DNA of 64,000 nt from Posidonia oceanica (taxonomy: Eukaryota > Streptophyta > Magnoliopsida > Alismatales > Posidoniaceae), in NCBI GenBank assembly GCA_037176725.1, contig JAZBRS010000075.1:71240001-71304000 (forward strand). The letters run 5' to 3'. Positions 1-10,871 of this stretch are shown one piece after another. Positions within the stretch are counted from its first letter, which is position 1; each line of letters opens with the position of its first letter. The notes below the pieces were generated by a model. It was not told where the DNA came from, did no database searches, and worked only from the letters and a program-made list of their open reading frames with translations. The position numbers and the translations under genes are program-made.

Positions 1-1393
1 TGATGGCTGGTGTTATAAATTCTTGAGTATGGCAGGTCGTCTCACTTTGATTAAGAATGTTCTCTGCTCTATTCCCTTTGCATATTTTGACTGTTTTGAA
101 AGTTCCATTGCATATTATTCATGATATAGACCGGCTTTTGAGAAATTTTTTGTGGGGCTACGTGGGCAGCAAGAAGAAATATCATTGGGTGCGTTGGGAT
201 ATTTGTACAAGGTCGTTGCATGACATGGGGTTAGGTATCCGTAGGTTTGCTGATATGCTTTATCTTCTCAGGATTAAGAGCTGCTGGAAGTTGCTTTTAA
301 AAGAATCCTTGTGGAGCATTTATTGTGCAACTAAATATAAGGTTAGGTATGTTGGATGGAATGTTTCCCCTCCTTCATACACTTCTGCTCGTTGGAAATC
401 CTTGATGGAGGTTATGCCTTGGCTGATTTCTAATTCCTGCTAGATGATTGATAAGGGTGATTCGTTATTTTGGTTGGATAAATGGCATGAGGATGGGATT
501 CTTTTTAACAATTTTGAGCACTTTCCTACTACTGATTTGGGGGCCATGGTTGGTGACGTGTTTCATCATAGGGATTTATTTGAAAATCAGATTGGGGGCA
601 ATGATATTGATGTACTCAATATGTGGCAGAATTTTAACAATCTTCATGTGGATTGGCAGGGTGATAGTGACAAACTTATTTGGATGCCTGAGTCTGATGG
701 AGCTTTCTCCATTAAGAGTGCTTGGTCTCTTATTCGAACAGGAGTCGTAATAATAATAGGTGGAGATGGGTATGGTCTAGTGTTATGCCTGCCAAGATGT
801 CTCTGTTTCTATGGAGGATAGCTTGGAATGCGATTTCGGTGGATGCTAACGTCCAATCTAGATCTATGCATTTTGTATCTAAATGCAACTGTTGTATCAA
901 TGCTCAGACAGAGACACTAAACCACTTGCTTCTTCATGGGGATTTGGGGTCGAATATCTGGTCTTTCTTCAGCCGTGTGCTCCATATGCAGGTCTGTGGG
1001 GACATTGTGGCTACTATATCAGTTTGGCAGAAATTTGGTCGGATGTCTTCTTACAGGCATGCTATGATTGGGTTTCTTCCAGGTTTTATATATTGGCACA
1101 TTTGGAAAGAGCATTGCAATAGGAGGTTTTCTGACAGATACGGACGATGGCGGCTAGTTGCTATGGATATTGTTGTAGAATGCATTTATTTGTTCGGCCA
1201 TAAGAGGTTTTCTTTTTTAGGGGGTCATGCTTCGTCTTTGAGGCTTGCAGGTTTCACTATTCCTACTTCTCTCAATGTCTGTTGCATACCTATTTCGTGG
1301 TGCCCTTCATCAATTGGTTTGAAGGCCAAAGTTGATGGTTCTTCTTCATCGGCAGGTGCAGGAGGTGGAGGTCTAGTTAGAGATGCGGGTGGC
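1..1393 (+). pseudogene. LINE ORF2 fragment: zf-RVT region and start of RNase H, interrupted by element A
   Basis: This is the C-terminal part of a plant LINE (non-LTR retrotransposon) ORF2, which would encode endonuclease, reverse transcriptase and RNase H. The visible parts are post-RT sequence (AGRLTLIKN near 30, FLWGY near 150), then the cysteine/histidine zf-RVT region (CNCC, then HLLLHG, about 885-945). The start of an RVT_3-type RNase H follows (KVDGSS at about 1328-1342, the first catalytic Asp). The frame is broken: a shift lies near 75-90, an in-frame TAG at 441-443 and another shift near 745-755. The coding sequence stops at 1393 because an LTR element is inserted there; RNase H resumes in phase at 41607. 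The 5' part (endonuclease, RT core) lies left of the window. Dead copy; family assignment is confident. Confidence 0.9.
1389..1393. repeat. Target-site duplication of element A, left copy (GTGGC)
   Basis: GTGGC here and again at 41602-41606 flanks the outer LTR element. Five bases is the usual size for Ty3/gypsy integration, and one copy is needed to restore the LINE reading frame. Confidence 0.9.
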
Positions 1394-1999
1394 TGTTGAC
1401 ACCCCATTTTGACAAGCTGAATTGGTAGATCTCTCTCTCTGGTGGTTTCTGGATCAAACACCTAAACCAAACCCAAAATCACACCCATTTTCCATCCCCA
1501 AAACCACTTCAAAACCCTCTCAAAACCTACACTTTTTCAACTTAGAAAACTACCCAAAAACTCTAGGAAAACCCACACCTCTTCAACCTAGAAAATCACT
1601 CCAAAAACTCTAGAAAAACCTACATTTCTTCAACCTAGAAAACCATCCAAAATTCTTAGAAAACCTAAGTAAAATAATCCTTCCAAAACCTTAGAAAACC
1701 CTAAACCAAAACTCTCTCAAAACCCTAAACCCTAAACCTTCCCAAAACCCTAGAAAATCCCATCTAAAATCATAGAAAACCCTAGATCACATCCCTCTAA
1801 ACCCTAGGAACACACTTGCCCAATCCCACTCCAAATCCAGGTCTTTATCCTCCCTATCTCTCCTAATTATCCTTTTCTCTCTCCTGATTATTCTTTTTCT
1901 CTCTCCTGATTATCCTTCTCTTTCTTCTCTATTCTCCCCCTTTCTTCTTCTCATTTCTTTTCTAAACTCATCATCAGCCCCATTTAACACTTCTTAAAA

Positions 2000-2870
2000 C
2001 AACTAAAGAGAAAAATCCAACCAAAAAAATACATCAAACACCTAAAAATAATTCAAAAGAAAATCTTATTAAAAGCGAATCAAAACAACCCAAAAACAGT
2101 TAAAACTAATTAAAAACAAACTAAAACAAACTAAAAAATTTAAAAACAATTTAAAACAATTAAGAAACAAATTCAAGACTTAAAACAATTAAAAAACAAA
2201 TTTCAAAACTTAAAGACAATTAAAACAAATCAAAACCCATTAAAAAACAATTAAAGAAGCAAACATAAGAAAAACCACTCAAATCCTTTAAAAAACAACC
2301 TAAAAATCTAATCAAAAACCTTAAAATTATCAAAAGAAAATTAAAACAACTAATAAACTTAAAATCAAAAGGAACAAACTTAAATAATCAAAACAATTAA
2401 AAAACTCTAAGAAAACAATTAAAAGAAAAACTTAAACAATTAACCACTAAAAAGAAGACAATTTAAAAACAATTAATAATTAAAATCAAAGGGGAAAGAC
2501 TTAATCAATTTTTAAAAAAAAACTTAAACTTAAAAACAATCAACAAACTTAATCAATTTTAAAAAAAAAAACTTAAAAACAATCAACAAACTTAATCAAT
2601 TTAAAAAACTTACAAACAATCAACAAACTTAATCAAATTAAAAAACTTAAAAACAATCAACAAACTTAATCAAATTAAAAAAAAAAACTTAAAAACCACT
2701 AACAAACTTAAAATGGAAAAGAAAACTTAAAATCAAAAAACAAACTTAAATCAAGAAGAAAATTCAAACAATTAAAACAATCAGAAAAAATATAAGAAAA
2801 CTATTAATGAACTTAAAAGAATAATTAAAAGAAAAACCTAAGCATAATTACTCAAAACTCTAACACAAAC
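2000..2870. repeat. AT-rich low-complexity block in A 5' LTR
   Basis: It consists of recurring words such as AACAATTAAAA and CAACAAACTTAATC, with runs of A. It contains no long open frame, and the same block recurs in the 3' LTR. Confidence 0.8.
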
Positions 2871-5389
2871 CCAATTTTAAAAAATCAAAACCCAAATTCA
2901 TTTTCTTTCTTTTCTTTTTTCTTCTTCTTCTTTTTCTTCTTTCTTCTTCTTTTTCCTCCTTTCCTTCTCTATTTCTTTTCTCCTTTCTATCCACACGATA
3001 GGCCCGACCCATTCCTCTTTTCTTCTTTTTTTTCTCCCAGCCCAACTCCTTCACTTCACCTCCTTCCTTCTCTTCTTCTTTTTCTTCCACCTCCTCTCAC
3101 AACCTGCAAAGGACAGCCAACCTCCTCCATCCTTTTTTCTGAAAAACCTGCCTGACAACCTCCTGGCTCCTAGCCTCCTACCACCACTCTACCATCATGC
3201 TCCTGCCAAGCCTACTCCCATGCCCTAGACCACTTCAAAAATCAGACCTTCCTCCCTCTCTCCTCTCTTTTTTTCGACTTAAAACAACTAACAGCAACAC
3301 CTCCTTTCCTTTCATCTTTCCCGACCAAAACCCAAAAACCAGACCATCTCTCCAACTCCTCCTCTCCCTCACCAAAACGACAGACCTTCCTCCTCCTCCA
3401 CTCTCTTTTTTTGCCCGGCAAAAAACAAAACCCACAACCACACCATTACAACAAAAAAGACTCCCCTTCCAACAGACCCAGCCAGCCACCAAACACAACC
3501 CCCTCTTCTTCCTCCACACCTCCAACTACACCCAAGCAACCCACCACAACTCCATCATCTCTCCATACCCAAACCAACAGACCTCTCTCTCTCAAGCTCT
3601 CTCTTTTTCTTCAAAAAAAACACACTACACCCAAGCCTCCACAGCCATCACACCTCCTCCCCTTCACTCCATCATCTCTCCACAACCAGACCATACCCTT
3701 CCCAAACCCAAAAACCAGAGAGAGGGAAGAAACCAGAAGAGAAGAAGAGAAGAAGAGGAGAGAGAAAACAGCAAAAGTTCCTTGATTTTCTGCGACCATC
3801 TCGGCCCATGGAAAAATCATCCAAGCCCACCACTAGATCCGCCTTGTTCTCCTCTTCGTCCCCATATTTTTATTTCCACGTTTCCAGCCTCGTAGCGCCT
3901 GCAGAAGCTCGCTGAACTTGGCCTTCTTCCTCGGCACCGTTTGCCGGAGCAACAGCCATGTCGCCTCCCCACGTCGCCACGCCACTCTGCAGGCCGCCCC
4001 AGACCTCGTCGTGCCTCCGCCGGACCCCCAGCAGGCCAACCGCGCCGCTAGAACGCCGCTCCGCCCCCTCCTCCGCCGCTAGAAGCTCGTTGGCGTCCGC
4101 TTCCCCCGCATGGTACTGTAGCTGCTACAATAACCACAATAGTATAATCGTGTGGTTTTCATTTGATTTGTTTATTTCCTTATCTTATGAACTTTAACAC
4201 CACATTACATTTCTGCCTCGAATTGTTTTCTTTTTGCTTTTAGGTCCTTCGTCAGTTTATAACTCATTTAAATCTGAATAAAAATCATATAAAATTACAT
4301 GAAAAATATGTAGTTTCGTTTATTTGCAAGTTAGTCCAGCTGTAGTTCAAAACTCTTTAGTTTTCCTTTATTTTTAGCCCAGCATGTTATTTTTATCACA
4401 TGTTAGTCCTTTGCTGTTATAGTTTTTAGTTTTTTCTTTAGATCTAGCCCTTTTACTTATTTTATTTGTATATTAGTCCAATCCTAGTTCAAAATAACTT
4501 TCTGTTCTTTATTTTCTAGTCCAATAGCTTTTTATTTTTGCATTTTAGTCCTGTGGTTGTTAAAAGTCATTTAATTATCTGCTGTTATCTTATTAAATTG
4601 CTGTTAAGTCCTCCTGTTTATTTTATTTGCTATCTAGTCCTTTGATCTGTTGTTAAATCATTTAATTTCTCATTTTTCCTTATTGCATTGCATTTTCATC
4701 CTGCTTTATTTCATTTTTGCAATCTAGTCCATCATTTGCATGCACAATATCTTTTATTTGCATTTTACCTTATAAAATTGCATTTTAGCCCCTACATGAT
4801 TCAAAATTACATTCCAATCCACAGTATGTTTATAAAAATCATTTAAATGCATCTTTACTTTATTAAATTGCATTTTAGTCCCTGTAATTTATTTTAATTG
4901 CATTCAGACCCTTAACTTTTCAAAAACTTTGCATTTAACCCCTAACTTTTCAAAATCTTTACATTTAGGTCCCTAACTTTTTCAAAAAGTTGCATTTAGG
5001 TCCTTAACTTTTCTAAAACACTGTGTATAGGTCTTTTCTTGCATCTTTGCATGCATTGCACTCATGCATCACTGCATTTAGCATCTTTACACACACTTAA
5101 GCACTCCTAGCTCCCACATATGTGGGAGGATCTGTTTTGCACACCCCCTAGGACCCCCTCTATACCTAGATCCCTTATTCTCTCCTATTCTTGGCCCTTC
5201 TGCCTTGAAGACTGGATATCTTCCGATCCGACCGTCGGATCTTCGCAACCAAGTTACTTGGACAACCCCAGTGGGGCGCACTTCAATGCAGACCAAGCAC
5301 TTCTCTGATCAGGCTTCAGATCTCCAAGGTAAGTCCTCCTGAACTCCTGCACAGCATCTTTTGCACATCATTAGCATTGCATGGCTTTT

Positions 5390-6150
5390 CGATGCTTTGT
5401 TTCGCTTGTTTCTTGCACCATTTTGCGTGCTTGCTTTGTTTCTTACACCGTTTTGCATGCCTGCTTTGTTTCTTGCACCGTTTTACGTGCCTGCATTGTT
5501 TCTCGCACCGTTTTGCGTCTCCGTTTTGTTTCTTGCACCGTTTTGCGTGCCTGCTTTGTTTCTCGCACCGTTTTGCGTGCCTGCTTTGTTTCTCGCACCG
5601 TTTCGCATGCCTGTTTTGTTTCTTGCACCGTTTTGCATGCCTGCTTTGTTTCTTGCACCGTTTTGCATGCTTGCTTTGTTTCTTGCGCCGTTTCGAGTGC
5701 CTGCTTTGTTTCTTACACCGTTTTGCGTGCCTACTTTGTTTCTTGCACTGTTTTAATGCCCGTTTTGTCTTTTGCACCGTTTTGCGTGCATGCTTTGTTT
5801 CTTGCACCGTTTGCGTGCTTGCTTTGTTTCTTGCTCCGTTTTGCGTATCGACTTTGTTTCTTGCACCGTTTCACGTGCTTGCTTTGTTTCTTGCACCGTT
5901 TTGCATGTCGACATATTTCTTGCACCGTTTCGCGTGCTTGCTTTGTTTCTTGCATCGTTTTGCGTGCCGACTTTCTTTCTTGCATCGTTTTGCATGCCGA
6001 CTTTGTTTCTTGCACCATTTCGCGTGCCTACATTGTTTCTCGCACCGTTTTACGTGTCTGCTTTGTTTCTCGTACCGTTTTGCGTGCTTGCTTTGTTTCT
6101 TGCACCGTTTTACTTGCCGACTTCGTTTCTCGCACCGTTTTGCGAGTTTG
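5390..6150. repeat. 30-bp minisatellite in A 5' LTR, about 25 copies
   Basis: The unit is about GTGCCTGCTTTGTTTCTTGC followed by ACCGTTTTGC. Because 30 is a multiple of three and the unit lacks stops in most frames, long frames appear on both strands. The translations are 10-residue repeats with no recognisable fold. Single-base length changes near 5750-5810 shift the phase inside the array. Confidence 0.92.
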
Positions 6151-6844
6151 ATGTTGTTTTCTCTTGCATGTCGCCCGCATTGCCTGGTTTTACCAATGTT
6201 TTGTTTTATTGCCTGCATCTGCATATAGGGCAATGATGCTTACTGCCTGGAGTTCTCATGGACCAGGGTTCGCCCGGTTCGGAACACAAACAGCGCTACT
6301 GAGCACTTAGATAGCACGTTTAATTCCTTGCACGCATTTCATCACTTAGAGCACACCTTTGAGCATCTAATTAGGCATTCATGGCACTTAGGCATTCAAA
6401 GTATGCATTTCCCTGCCTATGCGAGCGTAAGCCTAGAAAGACCGATTCTCGGGCGTGTCGGGGGTGCCTAACACCTTCCCCGCGCGTAACAAGAGTCCTT
6501 GCCCTTTCTCATGGCCTGCAATGACCATATTGCCCTTATCCTAGGCACGAGTCACATCATTTGCATTCCATTGCATCTCATTTCCTTTGCATTGCATTGC
6601 ATTGCATCTTTTGCTTGGTTTTGCGTGTTTATTCACGCATTTCCCTGGTTTTCCTTGTCTCCCGACTTAATAGACACGGTGGCGACTCTGAATTGTCTTA
6701 TCTTCTTCTTTGCTTCCCTTTTTAAGTGTTTTCGAGTTAAGTCTTCCTTCTCGGACACAACTGCTAATAGTAAGCCTGATTCTGATCGGTGCACGCGAGC
6801 TTTGGCAATGTGCATGGACGATCTGAACACCGGGATTACTACAA

Positions 6845-6862
6845 TGGCGACTCTACTGGGGA
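6845..6862 (+). promoter_or_regulatory. Element A primer-binding site (tRNA-Arg type)
   Basis: TGGCGACTCTACTGGGGA lies one base after the LTR end. From memory of plant tRNAs, the complement of the 3' end of tRNA-Arg(ACG) is TGGCGACTCCGCTGGGGA, which gives two mismatches. This would be the minus-strand DNA priming site. Confidence 0.8.
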
Positions 6863-7899
6863 TACTAGACTCCGGCTTTCGTTTTGGTTTTCGCTCGCTC
6901 GCATTTTGCATCCTTGTTTGCCTTTGTGCCTTTGTCTGCTTTATCTGCTTGCTTAGTTCCCTTTAATTGCCTTATTCATTTACTTATCGCATCACTCTTT
7001 AATTATTGTCTCAACATTTATTTACTTTATCTGCTTTATTCGCTGCTCTAATTCAAGTACTTCCTTTATTCCAGCCTTCTATTGCCATGCTTGCGTGATT
7101 ATTGCTGTAATTCATGCCTTTTGTCTGATGCTTGGTTTATTTTACACAAGTATGCTATGTCACTACACTGATGCACATGCTATGCCTTACCTGCCTTTTG
7201 TTGTGCTGATTGCTTTCCACTTTCACTATCGTGTTCACAAACACTTGCACATGCCATATGCATGCCTTTTGCCTTGTTGCGTGATTGTTTGCATGCCATG
7301 TTTGTCTGTCTCTTTCCCCTTTGCACATGCCATGCCTAGGACAGTAGAAGCATGCTTGCTTCCCCTTTGCTTAATCTAAAAGCTACAATAAAGCCAAGCA
7401 ATAACATTTAAGCACAACTAGAGCCAATAACTTGCAATTTTCCCCTTTTGCTTAATAAAATGCAAGTAAAACACTTTAAAGCATTTTGCATGTTTGATTC
7501 AATTTAGAAAGCATGCATCCTCTCTTCTGAGTCCACCCACAGTCTGCAAAGGATAGTTCCGGCCTCTTGTTCCACTGCTTTGGCATGGCGCAAGTCAGTC
7601 GGTCTGTCCCTCCTTGTCCAGGGGTCGTGTCGGTGTTAGCGGAGGGTACCACCCATGCTTCGGCAGGGTCGAGGCCACCAACACACCACCCCATTACTAC
7701 CTAAGCTTTGGGCCAGGATTTAGACGGGGAACCTCTTTTTTCTGACTAGGAGTCTGTCTAAACCCATTACCCATGAGTGCGTCCTAGTAGGTCATCTACT
7801 TAGGACATGCATGGTGAGAGAGTGCATTTTAGGGCATTCATTTGCATGTGTGCCATTCATGCCACCCCTAATAACTCTTTATTGCATTCAACCTCTAAC
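6863..7899 (+). other. Element A leader, left of B insertion; no gene seen
   Basis: This region is T-rich with many TGCAT/CATGC words. No domain is recognisable in its short open frames. The leader is cut by element B and continues at 29640. Confidence 0.7.
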
Positions 7900-7904
7900 G
7901 CCTT
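7900..7904. repeat. Target-site duplication of element B, left copy (GCCTT)
   Basis: GCCTT precedes the TGTAGATATC start of the inner LTR and recurs at 29635-29639 after the end of the second LTR. Confidence 0.9.
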
Positions 7905-9441
7905 TGTAGATATCCTATTTTCGCATTTCTGAGAGTTCTTTTGAGGGTAGAAACCTTATGGCGCCCCAAATCTCATGCCTAAGTTTGATAACACATCTTC
8001 CAGATATTCCTTGACTTCTTTAAAGCATCACTAGACCCTACCTCGACTCAGGTTGTTGGCTGTGGCAGAGCTAACTCGCTCGGACTCATGACAAGTCCAA
8101 GTACCCTGGGTATCCTTCACTTCAACTCAGATTTAAAATTAGATTTGAGTCAACAGAGATGCTTCCTTGATTTCATAGGCTATCTGTAGTTTCCCAGCCT
8201 CCCATCTTGTTTCCTCTGACAAAAACCCAGGAAAAGAGCTAAAAACGACCTAGGCAAGTTAGTAGCCAGCTGGGGAGGCGACTCACATAGTAGCCACCTA
8301 AAGCGGCGACTATAACCGTCACCCATTTCCCTGCCGACTACTCTAGCAGCTATCGGAGGAGGCGGCTCAGTCAGAAGCCATCTCAGGGGACAACCCATGT
8401 GGACGTCAACTGGAAGGGCGACTGGGTGATCGTGGGCAGCGTTTGCTCCCCACTATCCCCTCAACTCTCAGGCGCCAGCTCATCAAGCGACTGAACGGTT
8501 GTGGAACCGCCTCGGTCTTCCCATGATCTTTGACCGTCAGGCGTCACTCAATGCGGCGACTAGCGATCGTGGCTCCTTTCGAACCACTTTTCCACAGTTA
8601 TTTCCCACTCCCCCCCTCGACCGTCAGATGCCAGCTCATGCGGCGACTAACAGTCGTGGCCTCGTTCTCGGGTCGTCCCACACTTTGACCAAGCGGTTGC
8701 TAGATTTAGGCACCACTCAAACTGGCAACTCAAACTAACTACCATTTTTCTAGAATTTTCTGAACTCCAACCGTCCCTACACCCCTAGAGTCTATAAATA
8801 GACCCCCTAGGTTGGTGGTTTGAGGGTCAGAATTTTAGAGAGAGAAATCCCCCCAGAGAGGAACTTCCAAAAGAGACAGAGCCCTGTCAGTTGTGAGCCA
8901 CCTTCAGAGAGCTAGTTTTTCAATCCAGAAACACTATCTCCTCTCCCCAATAGGCTACCAACTTGAGCTTCTACCTCTAATCCGGAAATCCTTAGCTACG
9001 CTGGAGCTCCGACCGTGCTTCCTTCCAACCTCATTGCACACAGCATAAGGGTGAAAGGGAGTATCTTCTTCCAATCTAGTTTCTTACTACATCTCTTTTT
9101 ATTCCTTAGCATAGGATCATAGCATGTGCATACGGGGAACAACCCCCGGTCAGTATTTATTTTCTTTTAGTCATGTCATTTCATTCACCTCTGTTACTGA
9201 TACTACACCGAAGCTAATCTATGTTGTTTTGTTTTGAAGGAAAGCAAGGAACTTACGCAGCACGAGGAAGCTGCTAGACGACATCCTGCCGTCGATCTAG
9301 TGGTCCGAGGACCCGCATCACCATAATCTCCCCCCAGGTGTCTTGTCTGCCCAGAGACGAGTGGCGATCACAACAAAGGCTGTCGACGTCATGGAAGCGC
9401 TGACATCTCCTTAAACACCCCCCCTGAATTCCACATCTACA
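7905..9441 (+). repeat. Element B 5' LTR
   Basis: It matches 28097-29634 almost base for base, with a few percent of sites differing by eye. The 8270-8700 part carries repeated GGCGACT words in degenerate units of about 85 bp (for example 8466, 8537 and 8626), each pairing a CAGGCG(C/T)- or CAGATGC-like word with a downstream GCGACT. A TATA box is at 8793. Confidence 0.93.
8793..8800 (+). promoter_or_regulatory. TATA box of B 5' LTR
   Basis: TATAAATA sits mid-LTR, upstream of a transcribed-looking region (AGAGAGAGAAATCC). This is the expected place for the LTR promoter driving gag-pol. Confidence 0.7.
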
Positions 9442-9448
9442 AATTAAG

Positions 9449-9470
9449 TGGCGATCACGGTGGGACTCGG
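9449..9470 (+). promoter_or_regulatory. Element B primer-binding site (tRNA-Arg type)
   Basis: The site starts TGGCGATCACGGTGGGA, seven bases after the LTR end. From memory, the complement of the plant tRNA-Arg(TCG) 3' end is TGGCGACCACAGTGGGAG, so the match is good with a few mismatches. It differs from the tRNA-Arg(ACG)-type site of element A. Confidence 0.7.
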
Positions 9471-10871
9471 CTTTAGCCAACCCCCGTGCTACGTGAGTCA
9501 GTTCCTCCCTTTCTTTCCATTATCCTCATAGATTTAGGAGTAGTTTTTTAGGTTCGGATAATTGTGCGCTTAGGCTTTCACGATATCCCGAACCTTTTCC
9601 ATTTTTTTCTCTCCTTCTGTTTTTGACGCCAGTAAAATCCCAAGCTCCAATAGCTGGGGCTATTTTACTGAGGTTAGGAGACTACGCTATGAGCCGCCAG
9701 TCCTGGCAACGTCTGTTTGAGCTGCTCTTCCAAAGGGCAACTGAAAGAGACGCCGTTTAAGCAGGCGCCTCCCTCAGTCCGGCTTTTTACTGCAGACCTC
9801 TTGGTTTTTCTTGTATTTTGTGTTGTGTTTTTAGATCTGCAGTAGCACTAAAAATTAAAAACAACTTCCCATGTCCATTGTATTCTAGTTTTTTAACGGT
9901 TTTTAGCTTTGCTTGTGTCCACCCTTAAGGTGGAAACTAATTGTTTACTATTAAAGTGAAAGTCCCTTGAGGAAGTCTTCGTCTAGCTAGAACAGTTAAC
10001 CTGAGCGAACCCGGGCCAGTGCAAGTTGCTCTCCCATACTCAGTGTTAGCTGCAATAATTAGATCAAGATCTCAAGGTGTCCCGAGTAATGTTATTGGCT
10101 TCTCTCTCTCTCTGAGCCAATAGTGAAACTTGGTAGATACTTTACACCTTAGTGCTTTGTGTTTGTTTATTGCTTTATGGTTTGTTAAGTGCTGAGCCTA
10201 AAGACAGAATCCTAGGTGGAGGGTCCCTCTTTAGAGAGACAAGCCCCCCATCTAGGCCCCTCTTGGTGGACCCTAGTGAAGGTCAAGGAGGAGTACCTTA
10301 AAGCCAACCAATCCCAGTTGCTTGTGACCCACGCAGGTTTAATTAATCAATCCATTAATTAAACACCTAAACAAGTAAAAGCAACGCATTGTTTGAAACC
10401 TGCTCTCGTTTTCCTTCTTGACTGTTGTGTCGTCTGTCCAAGACAGACCCGGTTTGCTGACTGAACCAGGGGCACAGCCGCCAGTTCAGGAGGCGCCTCA
10501 CTGAGCCGCTGGTGAAATCGGTGACTTGTCAGGCCGCCTGTAAAATAGGCGACTAGCAGGGAATTACTATTCAGTGCATTGTTTGCAGGGATTAGGCATA
10601 CTACTAATCACAGGGCTATAAGCACAGACTGTTTCAATTTTTGTTAATTTTTCTTCAAATTCTATCGAGTCTGTATTAATTAGTGTTCCTCGAGTCTGTA
10701 ATTTCTTTTTTTGTCTCCTATAATAGTCTAGAAAAGCAAAAGCAAAAAAAAAGGAAAAGAAAAGAGAGAAACAAAAAAAGGGACAAAAGAAAAGGAAAAA
10801 AGACAAGAAAAGAAAAAAGAGAAAGAAGGAAAAAAAAGAGAAAAAAGAAAAAAAAGAAAGTACAAAGAACA
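9471..10871 (+). other. Element B leader, with hairpin words and purine-rich end
   Basis: This is a non-coding leader between primer site and gag. It contains GCCGCCT-gtaaaat-AGGCGAC at 10533-10553 and related GCCGCC/GGCGCC words near 9690-9770 and 10460-10560. It ends in a purine tract (about 10735-10868) that abuts the first gag ATG at 10872. Any packaging role is inference. Confidence 0.65.
10735..10868 (+). repeat. Purine-only tract before gag start
   Basis: This stretch of about 130 bases is almost entirely A and G and ends just before the ATG at 10872. The complementary strand reads as phenylalanine-rich noise. Confidence 0.75.

Larger units (their letters stand above)
1394..6843 (+). 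repeat. Element A 5' LTR
   Basis: It runs from TGTTGACACC to ATTACTACA and aligns along its length with 36225-41601, with scattered substitutions and small indels. In order it holds a CCTAAA/AAAACC-rich start (1440-1830), an AT-rich block (2000-2870), a pyrimidine-rich stretch (2880-3780), a short GC-rich island (3850-4110), a T-rich stretch with many TTTAGTCC-like words (4200-5030), and a 30-bp minisatellite (5390-6150). No credible gene is present; the open frames through it follow base composition. Confidence 0.92.

Noticed and set aside
3197..3895. Long Pro/Ser/Thr-rich open frame in the A LTR (and its counterparts near 38228 and 62463)
   Set aside because: It follows a pyrimidine-rich, stop-poor composition within an LTR, has no domain, and is not kept in frame between LTR copies.
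5377..6228. Long overlapping frames of Cys/Leu/Phe or Lys/Gln/Arg repeats
   Set aside because: These come from the 30-bp minisatellite read in several frames. No protein family is recognisable and the two LTR copies differ in phase.
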